From Neobacillus sp. PS2-9 (GTDB taxonomy: Bacteria; Bacillota; Bacilli; Bacillales; Cytobacillaceae), in contig NZ_CP133269.1 in assembly GCF_030915525.1 (NCBI RefSeq), positions 4,544,501 through 4,608,500 on the forward strand: a stretch of DNA of 64,000 nt. The letters run 5' to 3'. This document shows, piece by piece, positions 34,240-41,951 of the stretch. The notes below the pieces were generated by a model. It was not told where the DNA came from. It ran no database searches and saw nothing but the letters and a program-made list of their open reading frames with translations. Each line of letters begins with the position of its first letter. Positions within the stretch are counted from its first letter, which is position 1. Position numbers and translations under genes: made by a program.

Positions 34240-34739
34240 AATTGTTAAATGGAAAATCATTATGGGAGTTTACATGCTGTTTATACTTCCAATTTACCGA
34301 AACCTTGTTTTCATATTTAAGTAGCAATACGAATTCATATCTGACTTTCATTGTTATTAAAGTTGCGGGTACTTCAAAAGAGAACGGTTTAGTATAGCTA
34401 CGGTTCTTTTTACTTATGTGGCAGGTTAGTTGAAGAAGGAAAATATTAGGGAGTAATAGAATTAGTTATTTAATGAATATGCTGGTAAAAGCTCAATGGA
34501 AGAAGGCTGCTACATAATGACATATCCTACTGGTGTTCGCTGTTAACTGACTATAAAAATTAATAGTTATAGATATGATGTATTTGAAAATATGTACTGG
34601 ATTTGTTTCCATTATGAGTTTGAACACAGTTTGTAGACTATGTTTCGAATCAAAATAAAAGGCTGTTTTGCAAACATTGTTGTTTTTCATCTCTTTTTGT
34701 AAAAAATGTAAGACTTATTACGATTAAGGGGTTTTGATT
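34240..34739. other. Gap with degenerate repeats L and M
   Basis: No gene seen. 34365-34412 is a diverged L element (GGGTACTTCAAAAGAGAACGG ... CGGTTCTTTTTA). 34419-34440 carries GGCAGGTTAGTTGAAGAAGG, also found in diverged form near 33.09, 33.56, 34.97, 35.02 and 35.61 kb (family M). The rest is AT-rich without an open frame of note. Confidence 0.6.
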
Positions 34740-34943
34740 TTGAAGAAGTTCCAACAATTCTTAATTGAACTTAGCTTTGGTTTAGTTCTATTACTCAGTC
34801 TTTTTTACGTTCCTCGTTTATTCCATAGCGATTGGTTTCAAGAAGGAACGAAAAGCCATTCCTATGCGTTAGGGATTGCTTTATTGGGTACCTACTTGAT
34901 ACGATATCTATTTAAATTAATGAAAAAACGACCAAAGAAGTAA
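34740..34943 (+). CDS. Small membrane protein
   Basis: About 67 residues: KKFQQFLIELSFGLVLLLSLFYV, a short loop with DWFQEGTKSHSY, a second hydrophobic segment ALGIALLGTYLIRYLF and a basic tail KLMKKRPKK. Two membrane helices. TTG 34740 with AAGGGG 8 bases upstream is chosen over TTG 34734. No family recognised. Confidence 0.65.
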   Translation: MKKFQQFLIELSFGLVLLLSLFYVPRLFHSDWFQEGTKSHSYALGIALLGTYLIRYLFKLMKKRPKK

Positions 34944-35102
34944 TAACCAGTACGAGGAATAATGTACTTAAAGTAACAGGGGCATTACTGAAAGAACGGT
35001 AATGCCCTTTCTTATTGAAGTAACGGGCAGTTTAATTGAAGAAGGATAATTAAAGACAACTATAGAATTATTAGGTATAAAATATACTGGGTGTGATTTT
35101 TG

Positions 35103-35564
35103 ATGAAGCTGGATGTTGCAGAAATGACGAGGAGTAAAAAAGAAATATTAGAAGAGATAAAAAAACCTGTAATAATTTTAATTTTAACCGCATTCACTTT
35201 TATCATAATTATTAGTGCGGTTAACGGTTTCGGAAGACAACTATATTCGGATTTTATTGGTGCTTTAATCAATTTGTTCTTCGCGTGGAATGTTGGATTT
35301 GGGCTCTACAAAGGAATTTGGCAATTTTCTAACTCTCGAAAGATAAACAAAGTGCTCTTTCCCAAACTTGAGCAGTTTATTAATGATAGCCAAGAGAATA
35401 GTTATGATGATACGGAAGCAGAAGTTTATGAAAAGGTTAAAGCAGCATATTCGAAATACACGGAGAAATATAATAAACTTAATAAAATTTATTGGATTAG
35501 CTTCAAAATTAGTTTTGCCATCCCAGTTATTGCAATCATCATTTGGTTTATTTACTCATATTAA
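35103..35564 (+). CDS. Hypothetical membrane protein
   Basis: 153 residues: a cytoplasmic Lys/Glu-rich N-terminus, a membrane helix pair (about 24-45 and 54-75), a charged helical region with repeated acidic and tyrosine residues (DDTEAEVYEKVKAAYSKYTEKYNKLNK) and a C-terminal membrane helix (about 132-152). No family recognised. ATG 35103 is chosen over TTG 35100. Followed by repeat M and a terminator. Confidence 0.7.
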   Translation: MKLDVAEMTRSKKEILEEIKKPVIILILTAFTFIIIISAVNGFGRQLYSDFIGALINLFFAWNVGFGLYKGIWQFSNSRKINKVLFPKLEQFINDSQENSYDDTEAEVYEKVKAAYSKYTEKYNKLNKIYWISFKISFAIPVIAIIIWFIYSY

Positions 35565-35649
35565 CACTGATATTTAAATGAAGTATTTTGTGAAAAAATT
35601 CACTTAAACTAATGGGGGCTTTAGCAGAAGAGCAAAGTGACATAAAAGT

Positions 35650-35680
35650 GGGAACTTCATTTGAAGTTCCCTAATTTTTT
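35650..35680 (+). terminator. Rho-independent terminator
   Basis: GGGAACTTCA and TGAAGTTCCC pair around TT and are followed by TAATTTTTT. Past the membrane-protein gene at 35103. Confidence 0.85.
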
Positions 35681-35885
35681 GATTTTGATGTAAATGCTAT
35701 TGGCGTATGAAATCGCACAGGAAAACGCAAGACCATAATTTTTATTATGGTGTATGCTAATGGGTATGTGATTTAAGGTGCGATTTTAACCCTAATTTCC
35801 TTAATAAACCATATTAAATGAAATAAAAGGGGGAGCAAATTCATATGCGAATTGCTCTGCTATTATAGTTGCTTTTATATGTGCG

Positions 35886-35942
35886 GGTACCTCAAAAGAG
35901 AACGGCTTACCAATTAGTAAGCCGTTCTTTTTTTGAGGTACC
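35886..35942. repeat. Repeat L, intact copy (long hairpin)
   Basis: GGTACCTCAAAAGAGAACGG plus CTTAC on the left pairs with GTAAGCCGTTCTTTTTTTGA plus GGTACC on the right, giving a stem of about 25 bases with one mismatch. Loop CAATTA. This is the best-preserved L element and it lies between the last small-island gene and the convergent cupin gene. Confidence 0.85.
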
Positions 35943-36001
35943 AATTGCTTAACATTATTTGCAATTTTAATTTTCACTTCGAATATGGTTTTACTTTACT
36001 A

Positions 36002-36820
36002 CTACATATTTTTGCTTTGCACAAGAAGTTTGGATTTTCCTGAGCGTTCCCATTCTTCTACTGTTTCATATGCTTTTTCAGGAGAATACCCTTTCCCTAC
36101 AAGAACGCCCATTAGAATAAATTCTTGAAGAATATGTGTAGCATTTATTCCTCTTTTAACATCCTCTAACCCTTCTTTTACCAAAAATTCCGTGTGCTGT
36201 ATCCATTCATCTGGAGTTTTTCCAAAAACTGCTGTATTTCCATTACCATGACCGTTGCCTTCTTCCGCAGCCATTGCAGCTGCTTTGGTAGCATGCACAG
36301 TACCAAATGGATGGTTAGGAGGAGCATATATCGAATAAAGTTTTAACGGAGTATTACCTGTATTGGTTAGATTATGCCATGTTCCAGCAGGTATCATTAT
36401 CGCCGAATCATCAGAGACATGTCTTTCAAAGTTTAAATTCTCTTTACTCTTGCCCATTTGAACAATACCCTGGCCTTGTTCAATCCGTAAGAATTGATCA
36501 ACATTTGGATGGATTTCCAAACCGATATCTTCACCAACATTGAGGCTCATCAAAGTAACTTGATAATGTGCCCCTGTCCATAAGGCTGTCCGATACGTAT
36601 TGTTTTGCTTCGATGCTTCATTGATGTTAACGACAAATGGGTTTGGTCCATAATCTGTTAAAAGAACACTTCCATTACCGTTGGAAGATCGCAATGAATC
36701 AAATCTGTTAGCGTGCACTACCCCATTAGGATAAGTTGAATAAACATACTGTCTTCCATAGTTATACATTGGAACATTAGCATAATAAGGATATTGATAA
36801 GGATAGGGTACATTGTACAT
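36002..36820 (-). CDS. Cupin-domain protein with Tyr/Pro-rich N-terminus
   Basis: About 272 residues. The N-terminal 40 residues are rich in Tyr, Pro and Asn (YNVPYPYQYPYYANVPMYNY), as in spore or surface-associated Bacillus proteins. A cupin core follows: VTLMSLNVGEDIGLEIHPNVDQFLRIEQGQG and IMIPAGTWHNLTNTG (about 90-155), with metal-ligand His residues. A helical C-terminal extension contains EEGNGHGNGN. A spore-coat link is inference. ATG 36820 is preferred over the upstream GTG because GAAGGGA is then well placed. Confidence 0.8.
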   Translation of the reverse strand: MYNVPYPYQYPYYANVPMYNYGRQYVYSTYPNGVVHANRFDSLRSSNGNGSVLLTDYGPNPFVVNINEASKQNNTYRTALWTGAHYQVTLMSLNVGEDIGLEIHPNVDQFLRIEQGQGIVQMGKSKENLNFERHVSDDSAIMIPAGTWHNLTNTGNTPLKLYSIYAPPNHPFGTVHATKAAAMAAEEGNGHGNGNTAVFGKTPDEWIQHTEFLVKEGLEDVKRGINATHILQEFILMGVLVGKGYSPEKAYETVEEWERSGKSKLLVQSKNM

Positions 36821-36885
36821 TTTTCTCAATCCCTTCACAGTTTATAAAATTATCCTATGCACTTGTGAAGGGAAGGTACTTGGAT

Positions 36886-37374
36886 TCAAACTTCATTCGT
36901 TAACTCTACCATTTTTTTAGCATGTACTTGGCTTTCTCGTCTACCCCCAAATTTAAAAACAACAACCCCACCGACGATAACCAGCACACCAATTAACTGC
37001 TTAAAAGTAAATGGAACTTTTTCTAAACCTAATAACCCGAGAGAGTCCCACAATAAAGCAAATGCAAGCTGTGAGGCAAAGACGATCGAAATAGCATAGC
37101 TTGGTCCAAGGTGTTTCATGCCCTGAACGATAAATGTGACCACTCCTATCCCAAGTAAGCCACTGAACCAATACCAAAGCTTCATATTTTGTAGATGAAA
37201 TAATTCTTTTCCTTCAAACATCAACCCAAAAATCATGGAAGCAAGGAATCCTAGACCTAATACTAATGTGGTCGTGGCCCAGGATCCCGCTCGTTCGTTT
37301 ACCTTACTGTTGAATATATTTTGCACGCTGAGTAACGCCCCAGCGATCAATGAGAATAATAGACCTAGAATCAT
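36886..37374 (-). CDS. DMT-type YdcZ (DUF606) exporter subunit
   Basis: 162 residues with five predicted membrane helices. The sequence (LFSLIAGALLSVQNIFNSKVNERAGSW, MKHLGPSYAISIVFASQLAFALLWDSLGL, GVLVIVGGVVVFKF) is typical of the DUF606/YdcZ half-size members of the drug/metabolite transporter superfamily. Such proteins often occur as pairs and probably act as heterodimers. The partner is the gene at 38131-38556, with a Crp/Fnr regulator between, all on one strand. Substrate unknown. Confidence 0.85.
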   Translation of the reverse strand: MILGLLFSLIAGALLSVQNIFNSKVNERAGSWATTTLVLGLGFLASMIFGLMFEGKELFHLQNMKLWYWFSGLLGIGVVTFIVQGMKHLGPSYAISIVFASQLAFALLWDSLGLLGLEKVPFTFKQLIGVLVIVGGVVVFKFGGRRESQVHAKKMVELTNEV

Positions 37375-37404
37375 ACTTCTCCCCCTGTTTGTTCAATTTC
37401 AAAT

Positions 37405-38100
37405 CTATTCGTAAATATTATCTCCAGCCAACATCCTCAATGCTTCCCGATCTTTGATGAGGATGACTCCCTTTTTCCGCTCGATTAAACCATCTTCACA
37501 CAATTGGCCGATTACTCGATTTAAATGCCGATAACTTGTTCCAATCAAATTGGCCGTATCCCTGATACTAATGCTTATTTGGCTTTTATTCAGTGAGACC
37601 GATTCATCCAACGAGACCGACATGAGATAACTGGCCAACCGCACCTCGACAGGATACATGATGGTAAGACTCATAGATTTTGATTTGACATGGAATTTTT
37701 TCGTGATAATTTCTAATAAAAATTGGAGGAACGGTGCATGATCTTTTGCATATTTTTTCAACCAGCGATGATGAATACCGATCATACTAACTGACGAAAC
37801 AGCCTCCACTGTATTAACAAAATCTATCCCCTGCACGTATTCCAGATCCCCTATTACTTCAAGCGGTGTCTTAAACGATAAGATGAGCGTTTTCCCTTCC
37901 GCCGAGTTGGTATAGATTTTAACCTTTCCCTTCACAAGGACGTACAAATATTCGGAAGGTTCTCCCTGGGAACAGATAAGTTCCCCTTCTTCAAAGCTGT
38001 ACAGAGACAAATACGGATGCAGCTGTTGATTAAATATGGGGTCCAGCTGAAAAGTATCTATATATGATTGTAATTGCGACCGATCTTTTATCTCTTTCAT
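37405..38100 (-). CDS. Crp/Fnr-family transcription regulator, YeiL-like
   Basis: 231 residues: an N-terminal cyclic-nucleotide-binding fold (LYSFEEGELICSQGEPSEYLYVLVKGKVKIYTNSAEGKTLILSF, about 32-76), a long dimer helix, and a C-terminal winged helix (ISIRDTANLIGTSYRHLNRVIGQLCEDGLIERKKG). It lacks the FNR-type N-terminal Cys cluster, so oxygen sensing through Fe-S is unlikely. Resembles the YeiL/YaeI group linked to small transporters. It lies between two YdcZ exporter genes and probably controls them. Confidence 0.85.
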   Translation of the reverse strand: MKEIKDRSQLQSYIDTFQLDPIFNQQLHPYLSLYSFEEGELICSQGEPSEYLYVLVKGKVKIYTNSAEGKTLILSFKTPLEVIGDLEYVQGIDFVNTVEAVSSVSMIGIHHRWLKKYAKDHAPFLQFLLEIITKKFHVKSKSMSLTIMYPVEVRLASYLMSVSLDESVSLNKSQISISIRDTANLIGTSYRHLNRVIGQLCEDGLIERKKGVILIKDREALRMLAGDNIYE

Positions 38101-38130
38101 TTGCTAAGATCCACCTTCCACCCACTAGGT

Positions 38131-38556
38131 TTAGAACCTAAGAATCAATACCCCAGCAATCATCATTCCAATACCAATAAACTGTGGCAACTTCATTTTT
38201 TGCTTTGTTAGGCCGAACCAACCGTTACTGTCTATTATAAAGGTTAGACAAAGCTGAGCAATCAGGATAACAGCAACTGTAAAGGTAACACCTATATGCT
38301 GAATCGCGGTGACGTTGCTAAACACGACAACCGCGCCGAAGGTACCGCCGACTAAATATAACGGTTTGACCTGCGTGAAGCCTTGGAATTTTTTTTCACG
38401 GGTGAGCATGAGTATAAGAAAAGCAACTATAAATCCTGTTAACTGCGTAATGGTTGCAGCTTGCCACGTGCCTATATCATTACTAATTTCAGTGTTTGCG
38501 ACTCCTTGCAGGGTAATAAACGCCCCGGCTAAAAAAGCAAAAAAGATTCCTTTCAT
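38131..38556 (-). CDS. DMT-type YdcZ (DUF606) exporter subunit
   Basis: 141 residues with five predicted membrane helices (KGIFFAFLAGAFITLQGVANTEIS... and IGIGMMIAGVLIL). It is the paralogous partner of the subunit at 36886. ATG 38556 has GGAGA upstream and is preferred over GTG 38565. First gene of the three-gene operon; gaps to the next are about 30 bases each. A 14-bp perfect palindrome lies about 60 bases upstream. Confidence 0.84.
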   Translation of the reverse strand: MKGIFFAFLAGAFITLQGVANTEISNDIGTWQAATITQLTGFIVAFLILMLTREKKFQGFTQVKPLYLVGGTFGAVVVFSNVTAIQHIGVTFTVAVILIAQLCLTFIIDSNGWFGLTKQKMKLPQFIGIGMMIAGVLILRF

Positions 38557-38616
38557 CGTGTTCACTCTCCATCGTTGATTTATCTTAATTAAAATGTATT
38601 TTGAGGTGTCTAGGGA

Positions 38617-38630
38617 AGGACATATGTCCT
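38617..38630. promoter_or_regulatory. Palindromic operator candidate
   Basis: AGGACATATGTCCT is a perfect 14-base palindrome 61 bases upstream of the exporter operon start. It differs from the FNR and CRP consensus (TTGAT-N4-ATCAA, TGTGA-N6-TCACA), so assignment to the operon's own regulator rests on position only. Confidence 0.45.
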
Positions 38631-38726
38631 AATTGTAAAAAAAGGTAATTTATTTTTGTGAAAGGATTTGTATTTTTTAAAAAGAAAGAAGTTTATGTGA
38701 TTCATTGGGTTCTAGTTGATGGGTTC

Positions 38727-38874
38727 GGTCACATAGAGGCGGTTTATGTGACCCAATTGACTGCTAGATGGAGGATTCGGGCTCGTAGAAGCAGTCTACG
38801 CGACCTAATCAACCTCTGAATCGAGCTTTCGGGCTCGTAGAAGCAGTCTACGCGACCTAATCAACTTCTGAATC
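38727..38874. repeat. 52-bp hairpin array H, left part
   Basis: Starts with a variant hairpin GGTCACATA/TATGTGACC (38727-38753). Then come two units of GGGCTCGTAGAAGCAGTCTA plus CGCGACC followed by TAATCAACYTCTGAATC. The arms GGGCTCGTAGA and TCTACGCGACC pair with two mismatches. The array is interrupted at 38875 by the IS256-family element and continues at 40275. Confidence 0.93.
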
Positions 38875-38937
38875 AGTCAAGCCCATTATTATGTGTAAAT
38901 TCATTCCTCATGAAAAGCAATGTTAAGCAGATGATTT

Positions 38938-38985
38938 ATTTTTGGTGTACTGGAAGGGGGTACCCCCTTCCAGTACACCAAAAAT
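38938..38985. terminator. 48-bp perfect palindrome inside the IS
   Basis: ATTTTTGGTGTACTGGAAGG and its exact complement meet at a central GGGTACCC. All 48 bases are self-complementary. It lies 15 bases past the transposase stop and inside the IS left end, so it probably ends transcription in both directions. Confidence 0.85.
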
Positions 38986-39000
38986 TCGCGCTTCGGGTCG

Positions 39001-40176
39001 CTATTTTTTCTCTTCTTTGTCCTGAATTATTCTTCTTCCTACTTCCTCGGCATAGTCCATTAAGACCGCTCCAATTAATCTGAAAGCTGACTGTGTATTA
39101 GGAAATATTCTAATTACCCTCTCTCTTCTCCGGACTTCCTCATTGATTCTTTCTAACGAGTTTGTACTTCGAATATGCTTATGATATTTCGGTTTCTCAT
39201 TCAAGTATTGAATGGCATCTTCGAAGCCTTCCTCTAATATTTCTATGGCCTTGTCTAATTTTGAATTGCCACTAAATTGCTCAATGAACTCTTTCTTATA
39301 TTTTCTGGCTTCCTCTACGGTCGCTACTTCAAATATTCTCTTTAACCCGATTTTGACTTCATCCATACCCTTTTTAGGCATATGGGTTATGATATTCTTT
39401 TTGAAGTGTACCGTACATCTTTGCCAGGCAGATCCTACAAACTCCGTTCCGATGGCAGCTTTTAACCCTTTGTGTGCATCAGAAATGATTAGCTTAGGTG
39501 ATTGTAGACCTCTAGACTGTAAGTATTGGAAGAAACGCTGCCAAGCTTCAGTACTCTCTTTATGATCTACTCTCAAACCAAGAATTTCACGCCTATTGTT
39601 CTCGTCAACAGCCGTTGCGATATAAACAGCTTTAGATACGACACGGTTATGTTCTCTTACTTTGATATACATGGCATCTGCAAAGATATATGGGTAGTAC
39701 ATTGTGTTCAGGGGCCGACTTGCCCATTGATTCACTACAGGATCTAGCTTTTCTGTAAGAGTGGATACAAATGATTTAGAGACCTTATTCCCACAGAGTT
39801 GTTCCACAATATTGGAAACCTTTCTTGTGGAAACCCCATTCACCACCATTTCAAGCATAGCTAATACAAATGATTGGTCACACCGGGCATATTGTTCAAA
39901 CACTGTAGTTGAAAACTCTCCACTACGAGTACGAGGTACTCTAAGCGTAATTTTTCCAATGCTAAATAATAAATCACGATCATAATATCCATTGCGGTAG
40001 TCACGACGTAAGCTTGAACGTTCGTAAGAACCGGCTTGTAAGAACTCATCGCGTTCTTTTTCCATAACAGAGTTTAATACAAGGACAATAGAAGCTTTGA
40101 TGACAGCGTCTATATCAGAGTTCATAACAGAATCTTTTAAATCATCAATATTTAGGTTAAACTGTATTTGAGTCAT
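39001..40176 (-). CDS. IS256-family (Mutator-type) transposase
   Basis: 391 residues, full length for the family. The DDE acidic triad is visible as FADAMYIKV (about residue 168), ISDAHKGLKAAI (about 233) and STNSLERINEEVRRR (about 340), the last being the conserved family signature before RIFPN. Catalyses cut-and-paste-type transposition via a circular intermediate in this family. ATG 40176 with GGAGGA upstream is preferred over GTG 40191. No frameshift or stop, so it may be active. Confidence 0.95.
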   Translation of the reverse strand: MTQIQFNLNIDDLKDSVMNSDIDAVIKASIVLVLNSVMEKERDEFLQAGSYERSSLRRDYRNGYYDRDLLFSIGKITLRVPRTRSGEFSTTVFEQYARCDQSFVLAMLEMVVNGVSTRKVSNIVEQLCGNKVSKSFVSTLTEKLDPVVNQWASRPLNTMYYPYIFADAMYIKVREHNRVVSKAVYIATAVDENNRREILGLRVDHKESTEAWQRFFQYLQSRGLQSPKLIISDAHKGLKAAIGTEFVGSAWQRCTVHFKKNIITHMPKKGMDEVKIGLKRIFEVATVEEARKYKKEFIEQFSGNSKLDKAIEILEEGFEDAIQYLNEKPKYHKHIRSTNSLERINEEVRRRERVIRIFPNTQSAFRLIGAVLMDYAEEVGRRIIQDKEEKK

Positions 40177-40274
40177 AATTAATTCCTCCACATTGTTTTC
40201 GTCGCTGATAACATTGTAGCCATGAGGAATTAATTTGACTCATTTTCTTTTTACACAATTATATGGACTTAATC

Positions 40275-40615
40275 TCTGAATCGAGCTTTCGGGCTCGTAG
40301 AAGCAGTCTACGCGACCTAATCAACCTCTGAATCGAGCTTTCGGGCTCGTAGAAGCAGTCTACGCGACCTAATCAACCTCTGAATCGAGCTTTCGGGCTC
40401 GTAGAAGCAGTCTACGCGACCTAATCAACTTCTAAATCGAGCTTTCGGGCTCGTAGAAGCAGTCTCCCTACCTAATCAACCGCTGAATCGAGCTTTCGGG
40501 CTCGTAGAAGCAGTCTACGCGACCTAATCAACCTCTGAATCGAGCTTTCAGGCTCGTAGAAGCAGTCTACGCGACCTAATCAACCTCTGAATCGAGCTTT
40601 CGGGCTCGTAGAAGG
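40275..40615. repeat. 52-bp hairpin array H, right part
   Basis: Seven further units of the 52-bp repeat (TCTGAATCGAGCTTTCGGGC...), one with a deletion in the second arm (CAGTCTCCCTACC). The last is truncated after GGGCTCGTAGAAGG. Same orientation and unit as the left part, confirming that the IS split one array. Confidence 0.95.
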
Positions 40616-40622
40616 TTAAGTA

Positions 40623-40640
40623 AAGTGTAATATTACACTT
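40623..40640. repeat. 18-bp perfect palindrome
   Basis: AAGTGTAATATTACACTT separates hairpin array H from 21-bp array I. Could be an operator or simply a junction; no neighbouring start codon is close. Confidence 0.6.
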
Positions 40641-40660
40641 AAATTAAGAAAAACAGGAAT

Positions 40661-40760
40661 CTTATCAGCGAATTATTAGCATTTATCAGCGAATCTAGAA
40701 TTTTATCAGCGAATATCAAAATTTATCAGCGAATTTCCGAGATTTATCAGCGAATCTGAA
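40661..40760. repeat. 21-bp phased array I (word TTATCAGCGAAT)
   Basis: Five copies of TTATCAGCGAAT at spacings of 20-21 bases, then AAAATCAC repeats. Reverse complement of the word (ATTCGCTGATAA) is close to that of array A. It lies just past the terminator of the dihydrofolate-reductase-like gene. Noncoding. Confidence 0.92.
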
Positions 40761-40784
40761 AATCACTCTCAAAATCACCCCAAT

Positions 40785-40818
40785 AAAAAAGACCTTCTCA
40801 AAAAAATGAAAAGGTCTA
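40785..40818 (-). terminator. Rho-independent terminator
   Basis: On the minus strand AGACCTT, a long loop with T and A runs, AAGGTCTTTTTT. It overlaps the stop codon of the next gene. Confidence 0.85.
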
Positions 40819-41340
40819 ATGTTTCACTTTATAATGCATCTGCGCAAATTGGTTATAGCGCTTTACCTCAAGCAGCGTTAACGATAACTCCGGATTTGGA
40901 GCTTTAAATAACGGAATACCTGAACCTAGTATATGAGGCGTAATCGTTATAATGATTTCATCGATCAGCTTCTCTTTCATAAACGCATCGAGCAGATGGG
41001 CCCCACCAACCATCCAGATTTTAGAACCCTCACGTTGCTTCAATTTCTTAGTAAACTCAATAACATCTTCATTTACAAATTCCACGTCCCCATCCGACCC
41101 CTGCTCAGACCTCGAGAACACATAACACTTCCGATCGGAGTGCGGAAACGAATCAGTTACTCTTACTACGTAATCGTATGTTTTCTTCCCCATAATGATG
41201 GTATCAATCGATTCATACATTTCAGAAAAACCATTATCCCCCTCACCCTCGGTTTCGTGTAACCAATCTAAATCGTCCCCTTCTTTCGCGATGAATCCAT
41301 CTAAACTTGCTGCTATAAATAAAACAATCTCTCTTGCCAT
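40816..41340 (-). CDS. Dihydrofolate reductase-like (RibD C-terminal) protein
   Basis: 174 residues. REIVLFIAASLDGFIAKEGDDLDWL (residues 3-27), DTIIMGKKTYDYV, KIWMVGGAHLLDAFM and DEIIITITPHILGSGIPLF give the NADPH-binding RibD_C/DHFR fold. Members reduce pterin- or flavin-pathway-like substrates; the exact one is unknown. ATG 41340 (or 41343) has AAGGGTGG upstream; the long frame extending to 41616 overlaps a small gene on the other strand and is unlikely to be real. Confidence 0.88.
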   Translation of the reverse strand: MAREIVLFIAASLDGFIAKEGDDLDWLHETEGEGDNGFSEMYESIDTIIMGKKTYDYVVRVTDSFPHSDRKCYVFSRSEQGSDGDVEFVNEDVIEFTKKLKQREGSKIWMVGGAHLLDAFMKEKLIDEIIITITPHILGSGIPLFKAPNPELSLTLLEVKRYNQFAQMHYKVKH

Positions 41341-41442
41341 CATTGCCACCCTTTCGTCCATAATTCTTAAGCATCTAGTATAAACAAAAACGTATAGTTC
41401 TACTATTAATAGATACGCTAATAATTGAGGTGAATCCCCAAC

Positions 41443-41583
41443 ATGATAAAAAAGGAAAATCAACCTAACGAAATAAAATACAGTATTTGGGATACCAAAA
41501 CAGAGGAAAATCTCGACCAGATGAAAGAAGAATTGGCTGAGTTCATCGAACCGTCCACAAAAAAACAGCCCCAAAACGACTAA
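41443..41583 (+). CDS. Small acidic hypothetical protein
   Basis: 46 residues, starting MIKKENQPNEIKYSIWDTK, rich in Glu and Lys with a helical middle (DQMKEELAEFIE). GAGGTG lies 10 bases before ATG 41443 and a terminator hairpin begins at its stop codon, which supports it as a real gene. No family recognised. Divergent from the DHFR-like gene. Confidence 0.6.
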   Translation: MIKKENQPNEIKYSIWDTKTEENLDQMKEELAEFIEPSTKKQPQND

Positions 41584-41613
41584 AGAAGCAGCCATTAAAG
41601 GTTGCTTCTTTAG
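41583..41613 (+). terminator. Rho-independent terminator
   Basis: AAAGAAGCA, loop of 11, TGCTTCTTT, partner stem just past the 46-residue gene. Confidence 0.75.
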
Positions 41614-41951
41614 CATTACTTTACTTTTTCTAGAAACACCCTAAGAATTCCTACTTTTCGGTGTTAAGTTGTCGTTGTAACAAATGATTAATATGTTCCT
41701 AACAAAAATGACATAGTTTATTAATAAATTGTGGGTATAGTATGGAATAGTGGGGATAGCGCGTGTGGCTATCATGGTATATGGCGAAGGCGGAGCCAGT
41801 ACTGATTTAGAAAAGAAAACATTCCCTTTATTTCATAAAACGTACCCTTACTCTTCCCAATTTAAAACAAGGCTTATCCTATTGGAACATGCCAACAGGT
41901 TATCCAATAAAATAGAACTAGCTAACATGTACAAAAATTGGGAGTGTGCAT
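41614..41951. other. Gap before the hydroxylase gene
   Basis: A plus-strand open frame from 41750 runs 81 codons into the next gene in another frame, but lacks a ribosome site and matches nothing known to me. Otherwise AT-rich sequence. It probably holds the promoter of the hydroxylase gene, not identified. Confidence 0.4.

Larger units (their letters stand above)
38875..40274 (-). mobile_element. IS256-family insertion sequence, intact
   Basis: About 1400 bp. The ends are imperfect inverted repeats: CAAGCCCATTATTATGTGTA on the left and, read inward, TAAGTCCATATAATTGTGTA on the right. Both are flanked by the 8-base direct repeat TCTGAATC (38867-38874 and 40275-40282), the size of target duplication this family makes. 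The transposase frame is complete. The insertion is within one 52-bp repeat unit of array H, so the target duplication is unambiguous. Exact ends could shift by a base or two. Confidence 0.88.

Noticed and set aside
38617-38630. AGGACATATGTCCT as a FNR or CRP box
   Set aside because: It matches neither consensus; kept only as a candidate operator by position.
41341-41616. N-terminal extension of the DHFR-like protein (LMAASLVVLGLFF...)
   Set aside because: A good ribosome site lies before ATG 41340 and the RibD fold starts there; the extension overlaps a small gene on the other strand.
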